This document shows positions 26,260 through 34,489 of a stretch of 64,000 nt of DNA, one piece after another (the stretch's first letter is position 1; each line of letters begins with the position of its first letter). The translations under genes were made by a program, and so were the position numbers. The notes below the pieces were generated by a model that was not told where the DNA came from, made no database searches, and saw nothing but the letters and a program-made list of their open reading frames with translations. Origin of the DNA: Nitrospira sp. (GTDB lineage Bacteria > Nitrospirota > Nitrospiria > Nitrospirales > Nitrospiraceae); NCBI GenBank assembly GCA_030692565.1, contig JAUYAO010000045.1, positions 1 through 64,000 of the forward strand, given 5' to 3'.

Positions 26260-26694
26260 ATGGAATCGAAACCGAAAGTGTATCTGTATCACACGGCGGT
26301 GAAATGGACGGAGCAGCGCAAGGGACTGATCTCCTGCTCGGGCAAACCCGATGTGCAGATCGCGACGCCGCCGGAGTTCAAGGGGCACGACGGCATCTGG
26401 TCTCCTGAGGATCTATTCGTCGCGTCTGCCAATATTTGTTTGATGACAACGTTCTTGTCAGTGGCGGAGCGAGCCGGTCTGGCCTTTACTGCCTACGAGA
26501 GTGCGGCTGAAGGAAAGCTGGAATTGGTCGAGGGCAAGTTTCAGTTCACGGCCATCACGCTGAAACCGGTGATTACGCTTCCTGCCGGAGGGGATGCCGC
26601 CAAGGCGAAGGAGCTGATCGAAAAGGCTGAAGCCAACTGCCTGATTTCCAACTCCATGAAGGCTAAAGTCAGCTTGGAAGCGACCATCCGATAA
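26260..26694 (+). CDS. OsmC-family thiol peroxidase-like protein
   Basis: 144 residues. The two peroxidatic-type cysteines are in ASANICLMTTF (about residue 60) and EANCLISNSMK (about 126), as in OsmC/Ohr proteins that reduce organic hydroperoxides or bind persulfide. GGAGGAAGC lies directly before the ATG. A damaged copy of its last 35 codons (about 90 percent identical over 57 bases) lies on the far side of the restriction island at 33480-33609, suggesting a second osmC existed there. Confidence 0.86.
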   Translation: MESKPKVYLYHTAVKWTEQRKGLISCSGKPDVQIATPPEFKGHDGIWSPEDLFVASANICLMTTFLSVAERAGLAFTAYESAAEGKLELVEGKFQFTAITLKPVITLPAGGDAAKAKELIEKAEANCLISNSMKAKVSLEATIR

Positions 26695-26698
26695 TAGG

Positions 26699-26830
26699 AT
26701 GCTGAAAAATGGGAGGGGATGGAGCCTGATGATCTTCTGTGCTCGCGCAACGCGTAGCCTCAGAAGGCCCTCGTTGGATGTGCGCAGTGAAGGACCATCT
26801 GTCAACGACGTACAGTGCCGGGTCACGCGA
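26699..26830. repeat. Possible remnant of a dispersed intergenic repeat
   Basis: The gap after osmC begins GGATGCTGAAAAATGGGAGG, which resembles the GGATGTTGAAAATG end of the repeat at 21511, and then has a GC-rich palindromic stretch (GCTCGCGCAACGCGTAGC). No matching right end is seen. I regard it as a decayed or different member; the rest of the 206-base gap presumably holds the antitoxin promoter. Confidence 0.35.
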
Positions 26831-26900
26831 TGACCCCGGCGGCCCCCGTCAATACTTATCCAATCTTCCATTTCTTTCCGAGACAGGATACAGTACACCC

Positions 26901-27140
26901 ATGGCTCCATCCACACAGCAACTACTGAAGGATGCGCTGCAACTGCCGGATCAACAGCGAGCGGAATTAGTGGTCGGGTTGCTCGATAGTCTGCCGCCAG
27001 CGGAACCGGGGCAAGAGCGCTCTGATGCGCAATGGCTTGCGGAGATTGAGCGCCGCGCACGAGCGGCACAGGCCGGAGCTGACGGCATATCCTGGGAAGA
27101 GGCGCGCAAGCAGGTGTTGGATCGCCTGCCCAAGCGGTGA
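26901..27140 (+). CDS. Addiction-module antitoxin component
   Basis: 79 residues. The start STQQLLKDALQLPDQQRAELVVGLLDSL and the later DAQWLAEIERRARA match the short family of putative addiction-module components found directly upstream of ParE/RelE toxins. It should bind and neutralise the toxin and repress the pair. The stop codon overlaps the toxin's GTG start. The ribosome-binding site is weak, and upstream in-frame codons (from 26739) read through the repeat-like gap. Confidence 0.85.
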   Translation: MAPSTQQLLKDALQLPDQQRAELVVGLLDSLPPAEPGQERSDAQWLAEIERRARAAQAGADGISWEEARKQVLDRLPKR

Positions 27141-27454
27141 AACCTGTTGGCCTCTCGCCTGAGGCCGTGACGGAGTTGGCAGAAGCCGTCTCCTGGTACG
27201 AAACCCGCCAACCTGGACTCGCAATCAGATTCCTTCAAGAAATCGATCAGGCACAACGCGCCATACAATCCCGTCCCCTGTCGTTCCCCCGCCTCGCAAA
27301 TACCGCCGTTGATCTAGAGATTCGACGAGCCTTGCTCCCCCGATTCCCCTATGCACTCGTGTTTCTTGAACTCCAAACAGAAATCCGCGTGCTCGCACTT
27401 GCCCATGCCAAGCGCCACCCCGACTATTGGCTCAATCGCCTGCACGCTACCTGA
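27137..27454 (+). CDS. ParE/RelE-superfamily toxin
   Basis: 105 residues. SPEAVTELAEAVSWYETRQPGLAIRFLQEI is the usual first half of ParE/RelE toxins; the second half gives RRALLPRFPYALVF and ends in HAKRHPDYW, the common C-terminal motif AHxxRxPxYW. ParE toxins poison gyrase and RelE toxins cut mRNA; which applies here is not clear. GTG start overlaps the antitoxin TGA (AAGCGGTGA). The pair marks the left side of the restriction island. Confidence 0.87.
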   Translation: MKPVGLSPEAVTELAEAVSWYETRQPGLAIRFLQEIDQAQRAIQSRPLSFPRLANTAVDLEIRRALLPRFPYALVFLELQTEIRVLALAHAKRHPDYWLNRLHAT

Positions 27455-27641
27455 TCCTAACAGTGGGTCAGCAGGCTAGATGAAGATTGAGAAGAAGACC
27501 GGACTGTTCCTCACCAATCGTAACCCACGCCAAATCTTTCGGAGTCTTACTCACGACATAAACGATGGCGGACAAGGTCAAACAATGACCCCAGTGCTTC
27601 CTCTGTTGGATCGCATATTAACCTCGCTCATGGATGCCTCG

Positions 27642-28825
27642 TCACAGCTCTCCCTTGAACGCTTTGTCGAGGATGGAGGGCAGGAGCGCGGCGAGTTCGG
27701 CAGCGGTCTCAGTCTGCAGTTTCTTTAGCGCATTCACCTTGGCCTGCAAACCGTCGAGATGAGCGACGATGTGGTGCTGCACTGAAAGCGGTGGAACTGG
27801 AATCGAAAAGTCTAACAACTTGGGAGTCTCCAGCTTACGGGTATCATGCGTTGACTTCTCAACAAGGTTCAAGATGTTGGAATTGAATGCCCAGAAAAAT
27901 GCACATAAAAAATCAGGTAATAGCTCGCTGGTGGGTATAAGTGCCTTCATGTCCTGATTGATGGCAGCGGGAACTCGAAGCACTGCGGACGGAAAAGTAT
28001 GCACAAGGATCATCCCACGAACAACAACGAGCACGGCACCTGGAGCAAGCAGTTTGGCTGCCGTTTCTGTTGTTGCGCGTTCGGATATGTGGTCAATAGA
28101 GGCACGAATCTCTCGCACCTTCATGTCTTTCGGTGTGACCCACGGAATTGAACCGTCCCAATAAAATGGATCTGACTTCGACGGAGTACCTCCACGCGAA
28201 TGGTCACCACCTCGCTTAGCGGTCGCCTTGAAAACTTCTCCATGGAAACATTGAGGAGAGCACTAGATCCACTGATACCAAGTGAACTGGTCTCCTTGAT
28301 GGCCTGCTGCCGAATTGTGCTGACCTCTTCAATCATGGCGGCCAGGGATTCGATACGCGCCACGATTCGTCGCTGCTCTGCGAGAGGAGGGAGAGGAACT
28401 TCCTCATGAAGAAATCGATCCTCTTGAAGGCGTATCCGATTAGTTGTCCCCTCGCTGGCCTGCTTGCAGATATCCACAAATGCAGGAGTTCGGCCCATCC
28501 AGCCGAGATAGGGAGGAATCACACGCTCAGCGTTGAGTGCAAAGGTTGGGAAGTCGGTACTCACGACCGCTCCGTCGAGCGATTCAGGAACGAGACCAAT
28601 CGCACCGTTTCTGGCATCAATCCGAGACAAGATGAATTGGTTCGCTCGTACGCGTAGTCGTCTGCTCGAAGCAATCTCTGCGCCGATCACTTGGCGACGT
28701 AGCACAACGCCCTTGCCCCAAAGTCGAACGGTTACCTCGTTGTACTGCTTTTCCGGGTCGAGAGCGACCCAGTCTTCAGATTTGGTGAGAATTTCTCCGA
28801 GCGGCACCAATGGCCACTTGCTCAT
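27642..28825 (-). pseudogene. hsdS: Type I restriction specificity subunit, frameshifted
   Basis: Two open frames make up one HsdS. From 28825 the first gives TRD1 and the conserved spacer PLPPLAEQRRIVARIESL; it leaves frame near 28195-28200 just after EVVTIR. One frame over, the sequence at once reads RGGTPSKSDPFYWDGSIPW, the usual start of the second target-recognition domain, and continues to VPPLSVQHHIVAHLDGLQ and the end at 27642. One base is missing at the junction. As it stands, translation would stop at 28121 with only one recognition domain. The start overlaps the restored hsdM stop (ATGA). Confidence 0.85.
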
Positions 28826-28852
28826 GTTCCACCCTGTGCGAGCAAGGTCTTT

Positions 28853-28876
28853 ATCTGAGATATGAGATCGCAGATC
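28853..28876. repeat. AT-rich ATCTGAGAT-type repeat at the hsdM 3' end
   Basis: ATCTGAGATATGAGATCGCAG word cluster lying inside the (frame-corrected) C-terminal codons of hsdM. It matches the word family repeated at 29325, 30402, 30611, 30931 and 31588. Confidence 0.5.
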
Positions 28877-29324
28877 TTCGTTTCCTTGCGGAGGATATCC
28901 TCCGCAAGGACATCGGGGGGAAGATGCTCAAAGTCCACTTTGCCGCGAGGGTTCTTGATGTCGAGGTTACAGCCATTTTTGAGAATGGCGGAGGCGGGGA
29001 CTTTCCAGGCACGATCGTTCTCTTTGCGCTTGTGCCACCAGGCGATGCAGTCTGCAAACGCCTCGAACTGAATCGGCTGGGTCTTGGTGTAGTTTTTTCG
29101 GTCTTCGGGGAGTAGCTGCTCGTAGTACCAGACAGTTTTTGTCGGGCCGGATCGATCGAAGAACAGAAGATTCGTCGGAATGCCTGTGTAGGGAGCGAAG
29201 ACGCCATTGGGAAGACGGATAATGGTGTGGAGGTTAAGTCTTTCAATAGTTCTTCTTTGATACGGGCGCAGACGCCGTCGCCGAAGAGGATACCGTTCGG
29301 AACGACCACGCCCGCTCGACCGCC

Positions 29325-29348
29325 TTTTGAGATTTGAGATTTGGAATC
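29325..29348. repeat. AT-rich GAGATTT repeat inserted in hsdM
   Basis: TTTTGAGATTTGAGATTTGGAATC lies within the reading frame of hsdM and encodes the residues DSKSQISK, between the helical LRRPGAPS segment and GGRAGVVVPNG, where HsdM proteins normally run on without an insert. Confidence 0.6.
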
Positions 29349-30401
29349 GCGACTTTCTGAAGGGGCGCCAGGGCGGCGAAGCTTGCGCATAATGAGCTGG
29401 AGAAAGAGCAAGGCAGTTTCGGAAGCCTGTTTGTCTTCGGGAAAATTAGAGAGGATGCCGCGCTCTTCTTCGCCGCCGAAGGGGGGATTAGTCAGGATGA
29501 TGTCCACACGATCTTTATCGCCGATTTCTTTCAACGGGAACCGGAGGCTGTTGAGGGGATCGATCTTGGGCGTTTCCAAACCATGCAAGAGGAGATTCAT
29601 TTGCGCGAGCAAATACGGAAGCGGTTTAGCCTCCCCGCCCAGGAGGCTCTCGGATTGGAGGACAGCATAATGCTCGGCCCGCTTGCATTGCTTTCGCAAA
29701 TGATCGAAGGCTTCGACTAAGAAGCCGCCAGTGCCGCAGGCGGGATCGAGAAGCGTTTCGCCCAATCGTGGGTCGGTGACCGTAACCATGAAGCGGACGA
29801 CAGCGCGCGGAGTGTAGAACTCGCCAGAATCGCCAGCGGCGTCGCGCATTTCTTTCAGCATGGACTCGTACAGATGGCCGAGGGTATGGATTTCGCCGGA
29901 GGCGGTAAAGTGAATGCCGTGGACTTTATTGATGACGTCGCGGAGGAGATAACCGTTGATCATACGGTTGACGGTGCCTTTGAAGACGGTAGCGACCACG
30001 TCGCGCCGGTCTCCGCCGTTCGCACCCTGAAGGCTGCGGAGGTAGGCGAAGAGGCCGGGGCCTTTCTTGCCGTCGGGACCGCGGGCTTCTTCGTTGTTCA
30101 CGAAGGCGATCAATTCGTCGCCGGTGATGCCGTCGGGCTTGGCAGCCCAGTCGCGCCAGCGATAGGGCGATTCGATGGTATGACGGAAGCGTTTACCGGC
30201 GAGCTTGGCGTCGGTCTCGCGGATCTGCTCCAAATCATCCAAGAATTTGAGAAACATGATCCAGGTGAGCATGGGCAGGCGGTCGAGGTCGCCGTTGAGC
30301 CCTTTGTCCTTGCGCATGATGTCGCGCGCAGACTTGATGAGGCTGCCGAGTTGCTGGGCGGTTGTGAGGGGGACCTTCGATTTCATATTTCCATTTCAGG
30401 A

Positions 30402-30434
30402 AAATTTCAAATTTCAAATCTCAGATTTCAGATT
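30402..30434. repeat. AT-rich repeat between hsdM and the four-helix-bundle gene
   Basis: AAATTTCAAATTTCAAATC followed by TCAGATTTCAGATT fills the gap and supplies the last codons (KQSEI) of the four-helix-bundle protein on the - strand. It is among the least GC-rich stretches in the island. Confidence 0.65.
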
Positions 30435-30915
30435 GTTTTGGGTCTGATTGGCGGATACGGTCGAGTTCTTCAAGGAAAGCGTCTTGATCCTTCTTTGCCG
30501 CAGTGCGGGCTCGGGTACTGTCGTTCAGATGTCGCTGGCCGGTGATGCCGGCGTTCTTCAATTGTTCGATCCAGCCATAGAGCTGCCGTGAAATGTTCTC
30601 GGCAGCTGATCTCATATCACAAATCTCAGATTTCAGGAGGGAGAACTCGGAGACGCGTTCTAGGAGGCAATGCATGGATCGCACTTCACCGGCAGAACCA
30701 CGGGCGATGTACAGAAAGGCGAGCAGTTCGTTCGTGCTGCCGCGTTCGAAGCCCTCTGCGACGTTATTCGAGATGGAGAGCGTGGCGCGCTCCAACTGAT
30801 CGCGCAAACCGGCGTGGCGACGGAAGGCTTCGTGACTGGTGAAGGCGTAGGTTCTCCTGGCTAGCTCAATGGCCGCTTGCCACACGGGGAGATCTTCGAA
30901 ACGTCGATACTTCAT
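30421..30915 (-). CDS. Four-helix-bundle (S23/IVS-type) protein
   Basis: 164 residues. FEDLPVWQAAIELARRTYAFT and ATLSISNNVAEGFERGSTNELLAFLYIARGSAGEVRS are signature stretches of the small four-helix-bundle family first known from intervening sequences of 23S rRNA genes. Its function is unknown; such proteins are often found as passengers in restriction or mobile loci. It sits between hsdM and hsdR on the same strand. A KSEICDMR segment and the C-terminal KQSEI are encoded by copies of the AT-rich repeat; the tail after about residue 125 is longer than usual. Confidence 0.85.
   Translation of the reverse strand: MKYRRFEDLPVWQAAIELARRTYAFTSHEAFRRHAGLRDQLERATLSISNNVAEGFERGSTNELLAFLYIARGSAGEVRSMHCLLERVSEFSLLKSEICDMRSAAENISRQLYGWIEQLKNAGITGQRHLNDSTRARTAAKKDQDAFLEELDRIRQSDPKQSEI
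30611..30637. repeat. AT-rich repeat inside the four-helix-bundle gene
   Basis: CTCATATCACAAATCTCAG then ATTTCAGG, read on the - strand as LLKSEICDMRS. It falls in the connection between predicted helices 3 and 4 and keeps the frame. Confidence 0.6.
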
Positions 30916-30930
30916 CGCGTCCCGCGATTC

Positions 30931-30987
30931 GTAATCTCAAATCTCATATTGCACATCGCATATTTGAGATCTGAAATCTGTGATTTG
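30931..30987. repeat. Palindromic AT-rich repeat between hsdR and the four-helix-bundle gene
   Basis: GTAATCTCAAATCTCATATT and ATATTTGAGATCTGAAATC face each other around GCACATCGC, so this copy is an inverted pair able to fold as a hairpin. It fills the 85-base gap between the hsdR stop and the next ATG on the - strand. Confidence 0.65.
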
Positions 30988-31000
30988 CCTATGCGTTTCG

Positions 31001-33364
31001 CTATGCCGCGTAGAGCAGAGTCTGCAATTGCACGACCGCTTGGCGCAAGTGGTCTGGTCCGCCGAACAGACTGGCAATTTCCAAGATGTTCCCCCGTTCG
31101 GAGATCGGCGGGACATGCAGCACATCCGGCAAGATAAATTGCGCCGTTCCATGTTCGGCATACTTCTCCAGCAGGTCGTTGAGAATCACCTTGGCTTCGG
31201 AGCCGTATTGGTCGAAGAAGTCCTTCTTTTCTTTCTTCAGCCGGTCCGCCCTCTCACGCCTGGTCCGCAATGGCGCATTGAACGCCACGTGGCAAAGCAA
31301 ATCGAACGGGTCTGCCTCCGGGTGATTGGCAGCCGCCGCCAGATTGTCGAAATCGATGCCACGTTCTTCTAGTCGCCGAATAATTTCCGATCGCTTCTCA
31401 GGGTCAGCCCATTGCTCGCGCAGTTCCGGCGCGGAGGGATAGAGGGTCCGTACTTTGTCTGCCGCGTACTCGGTAAACTTGACCACGCGCAACTGCTTTC
31501 CGTCCGGATCGAGCTCATGGACGATATGCGCGACAATCTCGACCTGCCCACCATCAAAATAATATTTTCGGCGCTCCCCTTCTCTGTCATCTGAGATTTG
31601 AAATGTGTCTTCCTTCTCCGCCATGACCGGCTGCTCTTCGACGATCTCGTAGGTCTTTGGCACCGTCTCTCCTGCTTCATCGACCTGCTCTTCGGTGATC
31701 AAGACCGGATCGCCGTCGAAGTCCGGATCGGCAAAGAGGCGCGTGGCGGAGCCTGTGTAGTCCAGGATATTGAAGTACAGTTTGCCGTAATCGTCGCGCA
31801 CGCGCGTGCCGCGCCCGATCATCTGCTTGAATTCGGTCATCGAATTGACGACTCGCGCCAACACGATGTTCTTGCACGTCGGCGCATCGACACCGGTCGT
31901 AAGCAACTGCGATGTCGTGAGGATCACCGGCGTAGCAGTTTCTAATTCTTGGAATCGGCCCAAATGCCCGCGCCCGATGTCGCCTTCTTCCGACGTTACC
32001 CGACAGACGTAATCGGCATGTTGCCTGGTCAAATCCGTATTGAGGTTGTTCAGGGCTTGCCGCATCTCGTCGGCGTGCGGCTGATCCACACAGAACACAA
32101 TCGTCTTGGCAAAACGGTCTGTCTTCTTCATGAAATCCGTCAGGTGGCGCGCGATGGCCTGCGTCCGCGCCCGTAGCGCAACGACTCGCTCAAAGTCCTT
32201 TGTAGGATATTCGTCGTCTGGAATCGCGCGCCCGTAGCGATCGAGGTCGCCCTGGCTTGGCCGCCATCCTGCCGCGTCCCATGTGCTGACTACCCGATGC
32301 ACTCGGTAAGGAGCGAGGAATCCATCGTCGATGCCCTGACGGAGGCTGTATGTGTAGATCGGATTGCCGAAGTAGGCATAGGTATCGCGATTATCCTCTC
32401 GCAACGGCGTGGCCGTCATACCGAGCTGATAGGCCGGTTCAAAATAGTTCAGAATCTCCCGCCAATTGCTTTCATCGCGCGCGCTTCCCCGATGACACTC
32501 GTCCACGATGATCAGATCGAAGAAATCGCGGGCATATTCCTTATACAGGCCTGGGCGGTGCTCATCCTTGGCAATCGCCTGATAGATGGCGAAGTACATC
32601 TCGCGGCCCTTGTTGACCTCGCCGTTCTCAATCTTCCAGCGCGCATCGCCGAACGGAGTAAAAATCTTATCCTTGGGATCGTCGATCAAAATGTTGCGGT
32701 CGGCTAGGTAGAGGATTTTCGGACGGCGATATTCTCCGGTCCGATTCCAGCGTGCCTGCCACAGCTTCCAACAAATCTGAAACGCAACCACCGTCTTCCC
32801 CGTCCCGGTCGCCATCGTCAGCAGAATGCGTGGCCTCTTCTGGAGAATCGCTCGCACCGTTCGATTGATGGCAATGTCCTGATAGTAGCGGGGGCTCTTT
32901 CCGGAGAGATGGTTGTAGGGCGTAAGCAGCTGGTCTGCTGCGGTCGCGTCTTTCAGACGTTCGTCTACACAGAGGCGCTTCCAGAGTTCATCCGGCGCTG
33001 GGAACGTTTCAAGCTGCCGCTCTTGCCCAGTGAGAAAGTCGAACTCGACGATCCCATGCCCATTGGTTGCATAGGCGAACTTGAGATCGAGGATCGCCGC
33101 ATACTCCTTCGCTTGTTGCAGTCCGTCACTCGGTGTTTTGTATGCCGCTTTGGCTTCAACAACGGCTATGACGAAATCGCGCGTGTAGCGCAAGAGATAG
33201 TCCGCTCGTTTCTGTGCCCGGCGGCGGACTTTTTCGCCAATTAAGACGATCCGACCATCTGTAAATGTTTTCTGTTCGGTGAAGGAGCGTGGGTCGTTAT
33301 CCCAGCCCGAAGCAATGAGCTTCGGGAGGACATATTTTCGGCAGGTGTCAGCTTCGTTGATCAT
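31001..33364 (-). CDS. hsdR: Type I restriction enzyme endonuclease/translocase subunit
   Basis: 787 residues, intact, transcribed first in the restriction operon. An N-terminal nuclease domain (about 1-130, with VVEAKAAYKTP) precedes the SF2 motor: motif I ATGTGKT (about 185), motif II DECH, motif III GMTATP and motif VI QMIGRGTRVRDD. It translocates and cuts unmodified DNA only as a complex with HsdM and HsdS, both of which look broken here, so it is probably idle unless partners are supplied elsewhere. A short FQISDD stretch (about residue 590) is encoded by the AT-rich repeat. Confidence 0.93.
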   Translation of the reverse strand: MINEADTCRKYVLPKLIASGWDNDPRSFTEQKTFTDGRIVLIGEKVRRRAQKRADYLLRYTRDFVIAVVEAKAAYKTPSDGLQQAKEYAAILDLKFAYATNGHGIVEFDFLTGQERQLETFPAPDELWKRLCVDERLKDATAADQLLTPYNHLSGKSPRYYQDIAINRTVRAILQKRPRILLTMATGTGKTVVAFQICWKLWQARWNRTGEYRRPKILYLADRNILIDDPKDKIFTPFGDARWKIENGEVNKGREMYFAIYQAIAKDEHRPGLYKEYARDFFDLIIVDECHRGSARDESNWREILNYFEPAYQLGMTATPLREDNRDTYAYFGNPIYTYSLRQGIDDGFLAPYRVHRVVSTWDAAGWRPSQGDLDRYGRAIPDDEYPTKDFERVVALRARTQAIARHLTDFMKKTDRFAKTIVFCVDQPHADEMRQALNNLNTDLTRQHADYVCRVTSEEGDIGRGHLGRFQELETATPVILTTSQLLTTGVDAPTCKNIVLARVVNSMTEFKQMIGRGTRVRDDYGKLYFNILDYTGSATRLFADPDFDGDPVLITEEQVDEAGETVPKTYEIVEEQPVMAEKEDTFQISDDREGERRKYYFDGGQVEIVAHIVHELDPDGKQLRVVKFTEYAADKVRTLYPSAPELREQWADPEKRSEIIRRLEERGIDFDNLAAAANHPEADPFDLLCHVAFNAPLRTRRERADRLKKEKKDFFDQYGSEAKVILNDLLEKYAEHGTAQFILPDVLHVPPISERGNILEIASLFGGPDHLRQAVVQLQTLLYAA
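31588..31608. repeat. AT-rich repeat inside hsdR
   Basis: CATCTGAGATTTGAAATGTG, encoding TFQISDD on the - strand, lies in the poorly conserved linker between the motor and the C-terminal helical part of HsdR. Shorter than the other copies. Confidence 0.45.
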
Positions 33365-33458
33365 GCCTCAACTGCAGACGGAAGGCTTAGAATGTCGCCG
33401 CAGAATACCCGTTTCGCAGCTCGAAATCATCACGCCTTTTAGAATGAGAAGGGGGGCA

Positions 33459-33480
33459 GGCGCCGTTCGGAAGCGGCGCC
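33459..33480. other. Hairpin at the right edge of the restriction island
   Basis: GGCGCCG (33459-33465) and CGGCGCC (33474-33480) form a 7-bp GC stem with an 8-base loop, about 95 bases upstream of the hsdR start and directly beside the osmC fragment. It could mark the island end or belong to the hsdR control region. Confidence 0.4.
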
Positions 33481-33609
33481 AGTCCCCGTATGGTTCCTTG
33501 CCGCAGCGATAGGCCCAAAGCAAAGGAGCTGATCGAGAAGGCCGAAGCGAACTGCCTGATTTCGAACTCCATGAAGGCTCACGTCACCCTCGTCCCAACC
33601 ATTCGTTAA
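33480..33609 (+). pseudogene. 3' fragment of a second osmC gene
   Basis: From about 33517 the sequence encodes KAKELIEKAEANCLISNSMK and then AHVTLVPTIR before a TAA at 33607-33609, that is, the last 31 codons of an OsmC protein. It is about 90 percent identical to the intact osmC (26260-26694) over its best 57 bases. Similarity seems to continue upstream to about 33480 with small indels that break the frame. No start codon or 5' part exists. It is the likely remains of a tandem osmC cut by the island. Confidence 0.8.
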
Positions 33610-33806
33610 TTTTCTCGTATTGGGGCATCCTGGGACAGTGTGTGAAAGCCGGCCTGGGGTGTTTCTCGCCAGTTGAAGTTCCTGCGTCCATCCGTCCTTC
33701 AGGTATTGAAGCTAACCTGCTGAGATCATAGAATGGATTTGTTATCTGATTTTCACGCCGATGGCACATCGCTCGCATTGTCTCCTTCGCAGGCTCATGA
33801 GGTCGT

Positions 33807-34175
33807 ATGCGTGTTGTCGGAATCATAGTCAGCCTTTTGATCGGGACTGTCTCGGCCGGATTCGGTGGCGGCGGATTGAAAGATCTTCCGGCTCCGGGGA
33901 AGGACTCTGATGCCGTGACCGGTCGAGAGATCTATTCCAATACCTGTATTCGCTGTCACGGGATCGACGGCAAGGGAGCGATGGGAATTCGCCTCGTTCC
34001 AAAGCCGGCCGACCTCACTTCCCCGGGCATTCAGAACCGTTTGGATGCCAGTCTCTTCAAGCGGATTCACGACGGCAAGCCCAATACGGCGATGGGGGCA
34101 TGGAGTACGGCGTTATCAGACGACGAAATCTGGGATGTGTTGGCCTATGTGCGGACATTGAAGCAGGGGCCTTGA
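33807..34175 (+). CDS. Monoheme cytochrome c, class I (small family, copy 3)
   Basis: 122 residues. Short signal peptide (about 1-20), heme motif CIRCH near residue 47, and probable Met ligand in NTAMGAW, ending VLAYVRTLKQ. The GGGG stretch after the signal is unlike the other copies. It precedes the DUF2892 paralog and the TsdA-like gene; the same pairing (DUF2892 next to this cytochrome family) occurs at 2443-3206. GAGG lies just before the ATG. Confidence 0.88.
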   Translation: MRVVGIIVSLLIGTVSAGFGGGGLKDLPAPGKDSDAVTGREIYSNTCIRCHGIDGKGAMGIRLVPKPADLTSPGIQNRLDASLFKRIHDGKPNTAMGAWSTALSDDEIWDVLAYVRTLKQGP

Positions 34176-34260
34176 GAATGAGCGAATCTTTTTAGCAGAT
34201 CCTGACTCCTATGAATGCAAAGGGTACGCTGGGTGGCGAGCTTAACCGGGAGGTGTCGTG

Positions 34261-34479
34261 ATGGCATGCAATGTTGGAGGGGTTGAACGACCCATTCGAA
34301 TCGTTGTCGGAGTCATTGCCCTGGGAATCGGAGCTTTTGCGGGATTGCCGCCGGTGGGTACCGGGGTGGCGCTCGTCGTTGGGACCATTGCCCTGGTCAC
34401 CGGGGCTATTGGATTCTGCCCGCTCTGGACTGTTTTCGGGATCAATACCTGTCCGGTCACCCCTGGGAAGAAGGGCTAG
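34261..34479 (+). CDS. DUF2892 (YgaP-like) small membrane protein, copy 2
   Basis: 72 residues, very similar to copy 1 at 2443: MACNVGGVERPIRI, two membrane helices, then GFCPLWTVFGINTC. Both Cys pairs are kept. GGGAGG at 34249-34254 supports the start; GTG at 34258 is a possible alternative. Function unknown. It lies between a monoheme cytochrome and the TsdA-like cytochrome, only 10 bases upstream of the latter. Confidence 0.8.
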   Translation: MACNVGGVERPIRIVVGVIALGIGAFAGLPPVGTGVALVVGTIALVTGAIGFCPLWTVFGINTCPVTPGKKG

Positions 34480-34489
34480 CGGGGAGGCA

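Larger units (their letters stand above)
28822..30386 (-). pseudogene. hsdM: Type I restriction-modification methyltransferase, frameshifted
   Basis: The first about 385 codons from 30386 are a normal HsdM: helical N-domain, SAM-binding LDPACGTGGF and the N6-adenine catalytic motif NPPFGG. After IKEELLKDL the frame turns to low-complexity Ser/Arg text. One frame over, from about 29238, the expected continuation NLHTIIRLPNGVFAPYTGIP, TNLLFFDRSG and WYYEQLLPEDRKNYTKT runs to a TGA at 28822-28824 that overlaps hsdS. One base appears lost in the GACTTAACC stretch. An odd insert, SRDSKSQISK, is encoded by the AT-rich repeat at 29325. Confidence 0.88.

Noticed and set aside
27480-27728. 82-codon + frame after the toxin gene
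   Set aside because: Its second half is antisense to the conserved 3' end of hsdS; no start signal.
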